DNA of 64,000 nt from Streptomyces sp. RFCAC02 (GTDB taxonomy: Bacteria > Actinomycetota > Actinomycetes > Streptomycetales > Streptomycetaceae). The stretch spans positions 2,583,501-2,647,500 of the forward strand of contig NZ_SAUH01000001.1 of the NCBI RefSeq assembly GCF_004193175.1, given 5' to 3'. Shown piece by piece: positions 1-7,335 of the stretch. The notes below the pieces were generated by a model that had not been told where the DNA came from, did no database searches, and saw only the letters and a program-made list of their open reading frames with translations. The position numbers and the translations under genes are program-made. Positions within the stretch are counted from its first letter, which is position 1, and every line of letters begins with the position of its first letter.

Positions 1-382
1 CACCGCTGGTACGCGCCGTGAGGGCCGCGAGGTACATCTGCATCTGGAACATCAGCAGATCACTGTCGCGGGTGATCAGACGCGCGTACGCGTGCCCGAG
101 CGTCTCCTCGACATCGGCCGGGCTCAGCCCCTCCCCCGCTTCCTCCATCGCCCGTTCGAACGTCTGCCCGATGGCGAGGCTGCAGCGTTCGGCGGCGGCG
201 AGGAAGATGGCCCGCTTGTCGGGGAAGAGCCGGAAGAGGTACGGCTGGGAGACCCCGACGCGGCGGGCGATGGCGGCCGTCGACGTGCCGTCGTACCCCC
301 CGCGTCCGAATTCCGTGATGGCCGCGCGGATGACGCTCTCGCGCCGCTCCGCCGCGGACATCCGGGTGCTCTCCTTGGCCAT
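1..382 (-). CDS. TetR/AcrR-family transcriptional regulator (C-terminus cut by window edge)
   Basis: About 127 N-terminal residues are present; the rest lies left of the window. The first 55 residues form a TetR helix-turn-helix: a helix rich in Glu/Arg (AAERRESVIRAAI), the segment STAAIARRVGVSQPYLFRLF as the recognition unit, then DKRAIFLAA leading into the ligand-binding domain. Start is the ATG ending at 382. The gene lies 50 nt downstream of the MaoC pair in the same direction, but an inverted repeat in the gap (393-410) suggests its own autoregulated promoter. Ligand and targets cannot be told from the sequence. Confidence 0.88.
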   Translation of the reverse strand, partial: MAKESTRMSAAERRESVIRAAITEFGRGGYDGTSTAAIARRVGVSQPYLFRLFPDKRAIFLAAAERCSLAIGQTFERAMEEAGEGLSPADVEETLGHAYARLITRDSDLLMFQMQMYLAALTARTSG

Positions 383-392
383 GGGAAGAAAG

Positions 393-410
393 TTAGTGAC
401 CAATCACTTA
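393..410. promoter_or_regulatory. Inverted repeat, likely TetR operator
   Basis: TTAGTGA-CCAA-TCACTTA is an inverted repeat with one mismatch, 11 nt upstream of the TetR start. The TNAGTGA half-site and the autoregulatory position are typical of TetR-family operators. The role is inferred; the symmetry is seen directly. Confidence 0.6.
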
Positions 411-432
411 GCTGTCAAGCGGGGGTGCGCCG

Positions 433-867
433 TCAGGCCAGCCGTACGACCGCGCGGGACAGGCCGAGGACCTTCTCGCCCGCGCTGCGCGCCGTCAGGT
501 CCACGCGGACCGTGCGGGCCTCGTCGTCCAGCTTGGCGCCGACCTTCGCCGTCACCTCGATGACCGCGCCCTTGTCGTCGTCCGGCACGACGACCGGCTT
601 CGTGAACCGCACGCCGTACTCGACGACGGCCGCCGGGTCGCCCGCCCAGTCGGTGACGACGCGGACGGCCTCGGCCATGGTGAACATGCCGTGCGCGATG
701 ACGTCGGGCAGGCCGACGCTCCGCGCGAAGCGCTCGTTCCAGTGGATCGGGTTGAAGTCGCCGGACGCCCCCGCGTACCGCACGAGCGCGGCCCGCGTGA
801 CGGGGAACTCCGCGGCCGGCAGCTCGGTGCCCACCTCGACATCGGCGTACCTGACACGGGCCGTCAC
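433..867 (-). CDS. MaoC-family dehydratase, HadB-like subunit
   Basis: 144 aa single hotdog domain. The hydratase motif is clear: DFNPIHWNERFARSVGLPDVIAHG carries the catalytic Asp/His pair (D-x4-H) of R-specific enoyl hydratases and MaoC dehydratases. It follows a HadA-like partner with a 4-nt ATGA overlap, so the two are translationally coupled and probably form a heterodimeric (3R)-hydroxyacyl-ACP/CoA dehydratase. This HadAB pair downstream of rpmG is conserved in actinobacteria. HadA lacks the catalytic residues in known pairs and HadB supplies them, which fits here. The acyl substrate is not determined. Confidence 0.9.
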   Translation of the reverse strand: MTARVRYADVEVGTELPAAEFPVTRAALVRYAGASGDFNPIHWNERFARSVGLPDVIAHGMFTMAEAVRVVTDWAGDPAAVVEYGVRFTKPVVVPDDDKGAVIEVTAKVGAKLDDEARTVRVDLTARSAGEKVLGLSRAVVRLA

Positions 868-1337
868 GCGGCACCTCCCTCGTTCCCCGCGGGCTCCACG
901 GCGCGGGCCACCAGCTTCGTGACGACGGTCACGACGTGCTCGCCGTCCGCGTCGTGGATCTCGCCCCTGACGTCGACCATGTCGGCGCCCGCACGGGAGG
1001 AGATCGCGTCGATCGTGGACGTGACGGTCAGCCGGTCGCCGGCGCGCACCGGGCGGGAGTACACGAACTTCTGGTCACCGTGCACGACGCGGCTGTAGTC
1101 GAGGCCGAGCGCCGGGTCCTGGATCACCGTCCGGGCGGCGGCGAAGCTGATCGCGAACACGAACGTCGGCGGCGCGATCACGTCCGGGTGCCCGAGCGCC
1201 CCGGCGGCCTCCCGGTCGGTGTAGGCCGGGTTCGGGTCGCCGACGGCGACGGCGAACTCGCGGATCTTCTCCCGGCCGACCTCGTACGGCTCGGTGGGCG
1301 GATACGTCCGCCCCACGAACGACTGGTCCAGTGCCAT
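864..1337 (-). CDS. MaoC N-terminal-domain dehydratase, HadA-like subunit
   Basis: 157 aa, hotdog fold with the actinobacterial UPF0336/HadA pattern: GRTYPPTEPYEVGREKIREFA at the N-terminus and VVHGDQKFVYSRPVRAGD in the middle. The segment DPNPAYTDREAAGALGHPDVIAPPTF aligns with the hydratase loop but lacks the catalytic His, as expected for the structural subunit. The ATG at 1337 is preferred over a GTG four codons upstream because GAGG lies 6 nt before it. Sits between rpmG and the HadB-like gene and overlaps the latter by 4 nt. Confidence 0.88.
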   Translation of the reverse strand: MALDQSFVGRTYPPTEPYEVGREKIREFAVAVGDPNPAYTDREAAGALGHPDVIAPPTFVFAISFAAARTVIQDPALGLDYSRVVHGDQKFVYSRPVRAGDRLTVTSTIDAISSRAGADMVDVRGEIHDADGEHVVTVVTKLVARAVEPAGNEGGAA

Positions 1338-1401
1338 CGCGGGCCTCACATCCCTTTCACCGCATCACGCGGGGACAGACAACGGGAACGGCGGACAGAC
1401 A

Positions 1402-1440
1402 CGAAGAAGGCCGCGCCCCGGGACGGGCACGGCCTCTTCG
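1402..1440 (-). terminator. Hairpin downstream of rpmG
   Basis: Arms 1402-1419 and 1425-1440 pair over about 16 bp with one bulge and one G-U pair around a 5-nt loop. It lies just after the rpmG stop on the transcribed strand and before the MaoC genes, so it could end or attenuate the tRNA-rpmG transcript. There is no U tract, as is usual in streptomycetes. Confidence 0.55.
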
Positions 1441-1486
1441 AGGGCTGTGGAACGGTGATTCTTCTGTGCTGGCCGGTGGCCGGTGC

Positions 1487-1651
1487 TCAGCGCGTCTCGC
1501 GGTGGGCGGTGTGCGCGTTGCAGCGGGGGCAGTGCTTCTTCATCTCCAGGCGGTCCGGGTCGTTGCGCCGGTTCTTCCGGGTGATGTAGTTCCGCTCCTT
1601 GCACTCCACGCAGGCCAGCGTGATCTTCGGGCGGACGTCGGTGGCAGCCAC
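1487..1651 (-). CDS. rpmG: 50S ribosomal protein L33
   Basis: 54 aa, the normal length for L33. Sequence begins [21 protein letters not shown] and contains [24 protein letters not shown]. Two CxxC pairs (CVEC and CPRC) make this the zinc-binding (C+) form. Start codon GTG at 1651. It lies directly downstream of tRNA-Thr and tRNA-Met, an arrangement conserved in Streptomyces. C+ L33 is often paired elsewhere in the genome with a zinc-free paralogue under Zur control; that cannot be judged here. Confidence 0.97.
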   Translation of the reverse strand: MAATDVRPKITLACVECKERNYITRKNRRNDPDRLEMKKHCPRCNAHTAHRETR

Positions 1652-1752
1652 GTGAGTGCTCCTTGACGGAATGGACGGTCGTACGGTCGTACCTATGTGA
1701 ACACAGAAGAGAGTAGCCGATCGGAGGACCGACCCCGCAATCGGCTACTTCG

Positions 1753-1828
1753 TGGTAGCGGCGACCGGACTTGAACCGGTGACACAACGATTATGAGCCG
1801 TTTGCTCTACCGACTGAGCTACGCCGCC
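1753..1828 (-). tRNA. tRNA-Met (CAT), elongator type
   Basis: Reading the minus strand gives a full cloverleaf: acceptor GGCGGCG pairing with CGCCGCT (first pair G-U), D-loop AGCTCAGTCGGTAGAGC, anticodon loop with CAT, T-arm CCGGTTCAAGTCCGG, discriminator A and an encoded CCA (1753-1755). The first acceptor pair, G-U rather than a C-A mismatch, speaks for elongator rather than initiator tRNA. Confidence 0.95.
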
Positions 1829-1881
1829 TCAGGGGTGGACGGACACCCGGACAACCTCGCCGGACGCCTCAACTACCCCAG

Positions 1882-1954
1882 AGCCCCAAAACGGAATCGA
1901 ACCGTTGACCTTCTCCTTACCATGGAGACGCTCTGCCGACTGAGCTATTGGGGC
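1882..1954 (-). tRNA. tRNA-Thr (GGT)
   Basis: Minus-strand cloverleaf with 7-bp acceptor GCCCCAA/TTGGGGC, D-arm AGCTCAGTCGGCAGAGC, anticodon stem TCTCC/GGAGA enclosing ATGGTAA (anticodon GGT), T-arm ACGGTTCGATTCCGT and discriminator T. CCA is not encoded. First gene of the tRNA-Thr/tRNA-Met/rpmG block. Confidence 0.95.
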
Positions 1955-1965
1955 GAGCGCTGAAG

Positions 1966-1994
1966 AGATTACACGGTTCCGCCCGGAAGGCGAA
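1966..1994 (-). promoter_or_regulatory. Probable promoter of the tRNA-Thr/tRNA-Met/rpmG block
   Basis: On the minus strand TAATCT (1971-1966) sits 11 nt before the tRNA-Thr 5' end. A weak TTCGCC (1994-1989) lies 17 nt upstream as a -35 candidate. Inference from spacing only. Confidence 0.4.
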
Positions 1995-2081
1995 ATCGGT
2001 AACGCTCCCGGCGGCCGGGGGGCCGGCCCGCGATCGGCACGTCCCGCATCCGCGCGCGCACGCCCCGTACGCTCCCAAGCG

Positions 2082-3296
2082 ATGCCCGATGACCGTCTTG
2101 TCCTCACCGGCCCCCGGCTGGCCGACGGGCGTGCCGTGGACGTCCTGCTGGCCGCCGGGCGGATCGCCGCCGTGGGCACGCGGGACAGCCTCGCCGGGCG
2201 GGTCGCGGACGGGGCCGCCCGTGTCGACCTCGCCGGCTGGCTCCTGCTGCCCGCGCCCGCCGAGCCGCACGCCCACCACGACACCGCCCTCACGGCGGGC
2301 GGCGCCCCGCCGGACGCCACGTCCGGCGCGCTGCGCCGCCGCGTGACCGAGGCCGCGCTCGTCCAGCTGGGGCACGGCGCCACCACTCAGCGAACCCATG
2401 TGCGCATCGGGGACGCGGTGGGGCTGGGCGCGCTGGAGGCCGCCCTGGAGGCGCGCGCCGCGCTCCGCGACCTGGCGGACCTGCGGACCGTCGCCGTTCC
2501 CCGCCTGCTGACGGGGCGCGCGGGGGCGGACAACCGGGCCATGCTGCGGGACGCGGCGAAGATGGGCGTCTGCGCCCTCGGCGGCGCTCCCGACCTCGAC
2601 CCCGACCCGGCGGGGTACGCCGACCTGGTGCTCGACCTGGCGGACGAGCACGGGTGCCCGGTGGACCTGCACACGGCGGGTGACGACCCGGCGCGTCTCG
2701 CGCGGCTCGCCTCGGCGGCGGGGGCGGCGCGGTTCGGCGTGGTGATCGGGCCGTGCGACGGTCTGGCGCGGCTGCCCGCCGACGTGGCGGTGCGGGCGGC
2801 GGAGCACCTCGCCGCGTCCGGGGTGACGGTGGTGTGCCTGCCGCAGGGGCCGTGCGGGCTCGCGGACGCGGCGGCGGGCGGCGGCCCCGGCGGCACGCCG
2901 GCGCGGCTGCTCGCGACGGCGGGTGTGCGAGTGGCGGCGGGGGGCGGGGCACTGCGGGACGCGGCGAACCCGGTGGGGCGCGGTGACCCGCTGGACGCGG
3001 CGTACCAGCTCGCGTCGCACGGGGCGCTGCGGCCGGCCGGAGCGTACGCGGCGGTGAGCGCGCGGGCGCGGGCGGCGATCGGCGCGCCGGAGGTGCGGGT
3101 GGAGGCGGGCTTCCCGGCGGAGCTGCTCGCGGTGCGCGGGGAATCGGTGGCGGGCGCGCTGTCGCTGGCGTACAGCCGGCTCGTGATCCACCGCGGCAGG
3201 GTGGTGGCCCGGACGAGCGCGGTGCGCGAGTACTGCGGGGCGCCGGAGGACAAGGGCGGCGGCGGTCCGGAACTCCCCCGCCAGTCGACGGGCTGA
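2082..3296 (+). CDS. Amidohydrolase-superfamily protein (cytosine-deaminase-like), active site apparently degenerate
   Basis: 404 aa with an amidohydrolase outline: N-terminal beta-sandwich (LVLTGPRLADGRAVDVLLAAGRIAAVG), strand-1 HxH motif as HAHHD near residue 64, TIM-barrel body, and a C-terminal return to the sandwich (SRLVIHRGRVVARTSAVREY). In cytosine deaminase the later ligands are a His in strand 5, a SHxxxM His and a strand-8 Asp. Here the equivalent stretches read VDLHTAGDD, VVIGPCDGL and AAGGGALRDA, so only the strand-5 His is obvious. It is probably not a normal deaminase. Starts 127 nt from the divergent tRNA-Thr; no clear Shine-Dalgarno. Such a gene is often found beside this tRNA block in streptomycetes. 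Confidence 0.75.
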   Translation: MPDDRLVLTGPRLADGRAVDVLLAAGRIAAVGTRDSLAGRVADGAARVDLAGWLLLPAPAEPHAHHDTALTAGGAPPDATSGALRRRVTEAALVQLGHGATTQRTHVRIGDAVGLGALEAALEARAALRDLADLRTVAVPRLLTGRAGADNRAMLRDAAKMGVCALGGAPDLDPDPAGYADLVLDLADEHGCPVDLHTAGDDPARLARLASAAGAARFGVVIGPCDGLARLPADVAVRAAEHLAASGVTVVCLPQGPCGLADAAAGGGPGGTPARLLATAGVRVAAGGGALRDAANPVGRGDPLDAAYQLASHGALRPAGAYAAVSARARAAIGAPEVRVEAGFPAELLAVRGESVAGALSLAYSRLVIHRGRVVARTSAVREYCGAPEDKGGGGPELPRQSTG

Positions 3297-3640
3297 CGCC
3301 GCCGTCGCGGGTGCAACGTTCTACGCGCCGGCAGGCGGCCGTGCCCACCGGACGGGGACCGGCGACCGGATCACACCCCTCGTTGTGCATCGTTGTCCAC
3401 GGCCGACCCCGGCGGCGTTCCGCCACCGCGCACGAGTCAGGTAGAACGATGCACCGCCCACTGTTCTCGCTGAGCGACGGAAGCGGGCCGAGTGGTGCAT
3501 CGTTCTCCTTCCTTGCCGATTCCCGCGCCCAGCGCCCATCGTGGGGACAGTCAGGTCCGGTCGGCGGGCCTCGCGGGGAACGCGGGCGTCGGGAGCGGAC
3601 GCCCGGCCCCGCACACGGGCGCGGACGAGGAGCACGGCCG
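3297..3640. repeat. Intergenic stretch with copies of a GTGCATCGTT palindromic element
   Basis: No credible gene. It holds one copy of GTGCATCGTT at 3385-3394 and a long inverted repeat: AGAACGATGCACC at 3443-3455 pairing with GGTGCATCGTTCT at 3494-3506 (13 bp perfect, 38-nt loop). The 19-mer gtagaacgatgcaccgccc at 3441-3459 recurs exactly in inverted orientation at 4355-4373, on the other side of the DinB gene. The elements could be transcription terminators or remnants of a small repeat family. Confidence 0.7.
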
Positions 3641-4150
3641 ATGACCGACGACAGGCGCATGGGACCACCCCGTTTCGGGAGCGAACGCGACATGCTGCGG
3701 GCTTTCCTCGACTACCACCGCGCCACCCTCGCCATGAAGTGCGAAGGGCTCACCGATGAGGAGTTGCGGGAGCGGTCGATGCCGCCGCCCGGGCTTTCGC
3801 TGCTCGGTCTGGTGCGGCACATGGCGGAGGTGGAGCGCGCCTGGTTCCGTCGGGTGTTCGAGGACAACGACGCGCCCATGGTCTGGTCCGCCGACATCGA
3901 TTTCCAGGCGGCCTACGACGCGAGCGCGTCGACCCGGAGGGAGGCGTTCGCGGCCTGGGAGGCCGAGGTGGAGAACTCGCGCCGTATCGAGCGGGAGGCC
4001 GAGTCGCTGGACCGGGCCGGGCATCAGCCGCGTTGGGGTGAGGACGTGTCGCTGCGGATGGTAATGGTGCACGTGCTGCTGGAATACGGCCGCCACAACG
4101 GGCACGCGGACCTTCTGCGTGAGGGTGTCGACGGGACAGTGGGCGCCTGA
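3641..4150 (+). CDS. DinB-fold (DUF664-like) putative metal-dependent thiol transferase
   Basis: 169 aa four-helix-bundle protein. His at the helix-2 position (LVRHMAEVERAWFRR, about residue 60) and a late HVLLEYGRHNGHADLLRE motif supply the three His ligands typical of DinB/YfiT-type proteins. Actinobacterial members are often mycothiol-dependent transferases or detoxification enzymes, so this one may use mycothiol; the substrate is unknown. The ATG at 3641 is chosen because of the GAGGAGC ribosome-binding site 10 nt upstream and because it begins just before the conserved fold. Monocistronic and flanked on both sides by palindromic elements. Confidence 0.85.
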   Translation: MTDDRRMGPPRFGSERDMLRAFLDYHRATLAMKCEGLTDEELRERSMPPPGLSLLGLVRHMAEVERAWFRRVFEDNDAPMVWSADIDFQAAYDASASTRREAFAAWEAEVENSRRIEREAESLDRAGHQPRWGEDVSLRMVMVHVLLEYGRHNGHADLLREGVDGTVGA

Positions 4151-4190
4151 GTCCGACGGGCCACCGGACAGCACGTAGTCGCCCGGAGCT

Positions 4191-4206
4191 GGTGGATCGT
4201 TCCACC
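4191..4206. repeat. Short perfect hairpin GGTGGA-TCGT-TCCACC
   Basis: Six-bp perfect stem with a TCGT loop, 40 nt after the DinB stop. The TCGTT core resembles the GTGCATCGTT elements nearby, so it may be another member of the same family or a weak terminator. Confidence 0.5.
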
Positions 4207-4313
4207 GATACCCGCCATCGACCGCCCCGGCATCGGCTTGTGCGGGAGTGGATCGTTTTCCCTCGCGGGTGGACCGGTCGGCGGCGGGATCCGCGAGCGC
4301 CGGTCAAGCACGG

Positions 4314-4364
4314 TGCACCGCCCGGCCCCACCCCCCGTGCGACAGGGGCGGGCCGGGCGGTGCA
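4314..4364. terminator. Bidirectional terminator between convergent genes
   Basis: TGCACCGCCCGGCCC (4314-4328) pairs perfectly with 4350-4364 over 15 bp, with a 21-nt loop. It lies between the ends of DinB (+) and the NAD(P)-binding protein (-). The right arm overlaps the 19-nt repeat shared with 3441-3459. Confidence 0.75.
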
Positions 4365-4410
4365 TCGTTCTACGTCGGTGCCGGGCGGCGCGGTGCGCGC
4401 CGGGGGCGGG

Positions 4411-5076
4411 TCAGGGGGTGGACACCGCCGCGATCGCGTCCGGGACGGGGGTGTCGCCGCCGATCAGGTCGAGGGTCAGTCCGGCCGTGCCCGGTGCGTC
4501 GAGGAGGCCGGCCAGGACGGCCGCCACGTCGTCCCGGGTGACGGAGCCGCGTTCCAGGGGTTCGGCCGCGAGGCGTACGCGGCCCGTCGCCGGGTCGTCG
4601 GTGAGGCGGCCGGGCCGCAGGATCGTCGTGAACAGCCCCCGCCTGCGCCGGACGTCGTCGTCCGCCGCCGCCTTCGCCACCAGGTACGCCGCGAACACCG
4701 GGTCGGTCCCGGGCGGGGGCGGCCCGTCGGTGCCCATCGCCGACACCACGACGAACCTCCGCACGCCGACGTGCTCGGCCGCGTCCGCGAACAGCACCGC
4801 CGCCGCGCGGTCCACCGTGTCCTTGCGCGCCGCCCCGCTGCCCGGTCCCGCGCCGGCCGCGAACACCGCCGCGTCGGCACCGGCCAGGTGCCGGGCCACC
4901 TCTTCGACGGAGGCGGTCTCCAGGTCGCAGACGATCGGTTCCGCGCCGTCCGTGAGGAGGTCGGCGGCGTGGTCCCCGTTCCTGATGAGGCCGGCCACCC
5001 GGTCGCCGCGCGCGGCGAGCAGCCTCTCCAGCCGCCGCGCGATCTTGCCATGTCCACCCGCGATCACTGTGCGCAT
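4411..5076 (-). CDS. NAD(P)-binding protein, atypical SDR (YwnB/SDR_a5-like)
   Basis: 221 aa Rossmann protein beginning MRTVIAGGHGKIARRLERLL, where GGHGKIAR is the GGxGxxxR dinucleotide motif of atypical short-chain dehydrogenases. The middle part reads VRRFVVVSAMG..., in line with the SDR_a5 family, which lacks the usual YxxxK pair; YLVAKAAAD is the only related stretch. Start is the ATG at 5076, where homology to the fold begins, not an upstream in-frame ATG at 5151. Divergently transcribed from another NAD(P)-binding protein; both may respond to the same redox or electrophile signal. Substrate unknown. Confidence 0.83.
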   Translation of the reverse strand: MRTVIAGGHGKIARRLERLLAARGDRVAGLIRNGDHAADLLTDGAEPIVCDLETASVEEVARHLAGADAAVFAAGAGPGSGAARKDTVDRAAAVLFADAAEHVGVRRFVVVSAMGTDGPPPPGTDPVFAAYLVAKAAADDDVRRRRGLFTTILRPGRLTDDPATGRVRLAAEPLERGSVTRDDVAAVLAGLLDAPGTAGLTLDLIGGDTPVPDAIAAVSTP

Positions 5077-5150
5077 GACTGCGACCGTAACGCCGCCGCG
5101 TCGCCGCGGCACGGCGCGGCACGTCAGCGGCATGCCCGTAATTCTGGTCA

Positions 5151-5179
5151 TTGAACGTCCAGATCATCCGAGATAGGGT
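5151..5179 (+). promoter_or_regulatory. Candidate sigma-70-type promoter
   Basis: TTGAAC (5151-5156), a 17-nt spacer and TAGGGT (5174-5179) lie 30 nt upstream of the ATG at 5209. The match to TTGACN-17-TANNNT is good for a streptomycete. Confidence 0.5.
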
Positions 5180-5208
5180 CACCGCACCGAGAGATGAGGG
5201 AGATCACC

Positions 5209-5961
5209 ATGCGGATCGCCGTGGCCGGCGCGACCGGCAACATCGGAGCACTCACCGTCGCCGCACTCGAACGGGACGGGCACGACGTCGTACGCGTCAG
5301 CCGTTCGCTGGGTGTCGATCTGTCGACCGGTGACGGCCTCGACGCCGCCCTGACCGGAGCGGAGGCCGTCGTCGACACCACGAACAGCGCGGCCACCGAC
5401 CGGGACGAGGCCGTCGCGTACTTCGGCACCGCCACCCGGAACCTGCTCGCCGCCGAGGAGCGGGCGGGCGTCCGCCACCATGTGCTGCTGTCGATCGCCG
5501 GCATCGGCCGTGTCGACGGCAACGCGCACTACGCGGGCAAGCGGGAGCAGGAGCGTCTCGTCGCGGAGGGGCCGGTGCCGTGGACGGTCGTCCCCGCCAC
5601 GCAGTTCCACGACTTCGCCGCGACCGTGACGGGCTGGACCGAGCAGGACGGCACCGCCACGATCGCGCCGCTGCTGGTGCAGCCGGTGGCGCCCGCCGAC
5701 GTCGCCGACGTGCTGGCCCGCGTCGCGGCCGGCGAGCCGCGGGGCCGGCACCCCGATGTGGCGGGTCCCGAGCCGCAGGACCTCGTGGACATGGCGCGGC
5801 GGACGCACGCGGCGCGCGGGCGGTCGGTCCGGCTCGTGCCCACGTGGTCGGGGCTGTTCGGTCCCGAGATGGCGGGTAACGCCCTGCTGCCCGGCGAGGA
5901 CGCGCACATCGCGCCGACGACGTTCGACGCGTGGCTGGGGACGCAGCGCCGGGAGCGGTGA
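5209..5961 (+). CDS. NmrA/SDR-like NAD(P)-binding protein
   Basis: 250 aa. Starts MRIAVAGATGNIGALTVAAL with the GxTGxxG dinucleotide motif. The body (GVRHHVLLSIAGIGRVDGNAHYAGKREQE) retains a Ser and a YxxxK (YAGKR-type) element, and VPWTVVPATQFHDF is typical of NmrA-like quinone oxidoreductase or regulator proteins. The ATG at 5209 is preferred over 5194 because GGGAG lies 6 nt upstream of it. Could reduce a small carbonyl or quinone, or sense NAD(P) redox state; no partner gene decides this. Confidence 0.85.
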   Translation: MRIAVAGATGNIGALTVAALERDGHDVVRVSRSLGVDLSTGDGLDAALTGAEAVVDTTNSAATDRDEAVAYFGTATRNLLAAEERAGVRHHVLLSIAGIGRVDGNAHYAGKREQERLVAEGPVPWTVVPATQFHDFAATVTGWTEQDGTATIAPLLVQPVAPADVADVLARVAAGEPRGRHPDVAGPEPQDLVDMARRTHAARGRSVRLVPTWSGLFGPEMAGNALLPGEDAHIAPTTFDAWLGTQRRER

Positions 5962-6001
5962 TCCGGGCGGAAGCCGTCGGAGGCGTCCGCGGTCGGCGGT
6001 G

Positions 6002-6388
6002 TCAGCCGGTGGTGCTCCAGCCGTTCTCGATGCACGCGACGCCGAACGCGTCGGCGGCCATCTCCCACTCGTCGTCGTCCGCGCCCGACGCGGCCGTGCG
6101 CGCGAGGACGTCGGCGGCGTCACGGATCGGGGCGACGCCCGACCCGGAGGCCGCCGAGTGCACCGATTCGGCGAGGTCGGCGCGCTCCGCCGCCGTCATG
6201 CCGACGCCGGCGACGCCGTCCACGTAGGCGCGGCAGGCGCGGTAGGCCGCCTGCTCCATGCCGTTCGTGTTCCCGTCGTCGCCGCCGTCCGCCTCGCCGC
6301 CGCACGCGGCGAGCGCGAGCAGGGCGGCGGCCGCCGCGGTGACGGCTGCGGCGCGGCGCTGACGGTGACGTGACACGCGGACAAGCAT
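6002..6388 (-). CDS. Small exported lipoprotein of unknown function
   Basis: 128 aa. The N-terminus has a basic start (MLVRVSRHRQRR), a hydrophobic Ala/Val/Leu core and the lipobox LAAC, so Cys at about residue 29 would be lipidated. The mature part is acidic and helical (AERADLAESVHSAAS) and contains two further Cys (YRACRAYV and VACIENGWSTTG) that could form a disulfide. No domain recognised. It ends 40 nt from the convergent NmrA-like gene. Confidence 0.75.
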   Translation of the reverse strand: MLVRVSRHRQRRAAAVTAAAAALLALAACGGEADGGDDGNTNGMEQAAYRACRAYVDGVAGVGMTAAERADLAESVHSAASGSGVAPIRDAADVLARTAASGADDDEWEMAADAFGVACIENGWSTTG

Positions 6389-6445
6389 GGCACCGCCGGT
6401 CCGCCTCCGCGCCACCGCCTCACAGCGGGCCGGTGGCACCCCTGA

Positions 6446-7183
6446 CTACCGCACCGCCCGGTCCGCCTCCGCGCCACCGCCCGCCTCCGGCGCCCCGCCG
6501 CCCGCGCGCATTTCGTCGGCACCGGAGAACGACCGCTCGCCGTGCACCGCCAGCTCATCGAGCACGGCCTGCGGGTCGCCCGCCTCGATCAGCTCCAACA
6601 GGTAGCGGTGCCGCGCGACATGGGACTCCAGGTCCTCGTAGTACCGCTCCCGGACGTACAGGTTCCGCGCCATGCACAGCAGGAGCTGGCGGTGCAGGGA
6701 GGCGTAGATCTCGTCGATCCGCCGATGCCCCGCGAGGGCCACGATCGAGGCGTGGAAGGCGTACCCGGCCTCCACCAGTGCGGCCCGGTCCGCCGCGCGT
6801 GCTGCCTCGGCCATGCGCTCGAGCGCGTCCCGGCAGGCCCGCATCCTCGCGGGCGTCCGCACGGGCACGCCCAGTTCGACCGCCGTGCGCTCAAGTGCCG
6901 AGCGCAGCGTGAGGATTTCGTACACGTCCCGGTCGGTGAGCGTGGCCACGACCGCGCCGCGCCGCGGCTGCACCACGATCAGGCCCTCCTGCTCCAGCAG
7001 GCGCATCGCCTCGCGCAGCGGGGGCCGGCTGATGCCGAGGCGCTCCGTCAGCACCAGCTCGATCAGCCGGTCCCCCGGCCCCAGTTCGCCGGACAGGATC
7101 ATCTTGCGCATGGCGCCGGCGGCGAGTTGGACGAGGCTCGGCGGGTTCAGACGATCGCGGTCGCTGGCGGCCTGGGATGCCAT
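6446..7183 (-). CDS. GntR-family regulator, FadR subfamily (FCD domain)
   Basis: 245 aa. Residues 15-80 are a GntR winged helix: GAMRKMILSGELGPGDRLIE, then LTERLGISRPPLREAMRLLEQEGLI. The rest is an all-helical FCD domain; EAGYAFHASIVALAGHRR and LESHVARHRYLLELIEAGD supply the Asp/His metal ligands typical of FCD. ATG at 7183 is preceded by AAAGGG. Divergent from the catabolic operon starting at 7336, with the operator ACTATTGT-AG-ACAATAGT between them, so it almost certainly represses that operon and is relieved by a pathway acid. Confidence 0.92.
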   Translation of the reverse strand: MASQAASDRDRLNPPSLVQLAAGAMRKMILSGELGPGDRLIELVLTERLGISRPPLREAMRLLEQEGLIVVQPRRGAVVATLTDRDVYEILTLRSALERTAVELGVPVRTPARMRACRDALERMAEAARAADRAALVEAGYAFHASIVALAGHRRIDEIYASLHRQLLLCMARNLYVRERYYEDLESHVARHRYLLELIEAGDPQAVLDELAVHGERSFSGADEMRAGGGAPEAGGGAEADRAVR

Positions 7184-7266
7184 GGGGAGCCCTTTCGATG
7201 AAGGTCTGGGATCGCGGTGGCTGTCGAACAACCTCATCGTTCCAGGGTCTTGCCACCACCGCGAAA

Positions 7267-7284
7267 ACTATTGTAGACAATAGT
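7267..7284. promoter_or_regulatory. FCD-type GntR operator
   Basis: ACTATTGT-AG-ACAATAGT is a perfect 18-bp inverted repeat. It contains ATTGTNNACAAT, the classic recognition pattern of FCD/FadR-subfamily regulators, and lies midway in the divergent GntR/RraA promoter region. Confidence 0.8.
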
Positions 7285-7335
7285 CACCCAGCCGAACCGG
7301 ATGGGTCCGCACCAGATCGGGATCGAGATTCTGCA

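Noticed and set aside
1753..1954. tRNA-Thr/tRNA-Met tested as an integrative-element attachment site
   Set aside because: No integrase gene nearby and no direct repeat of the tRNA 3' ends found in the window.
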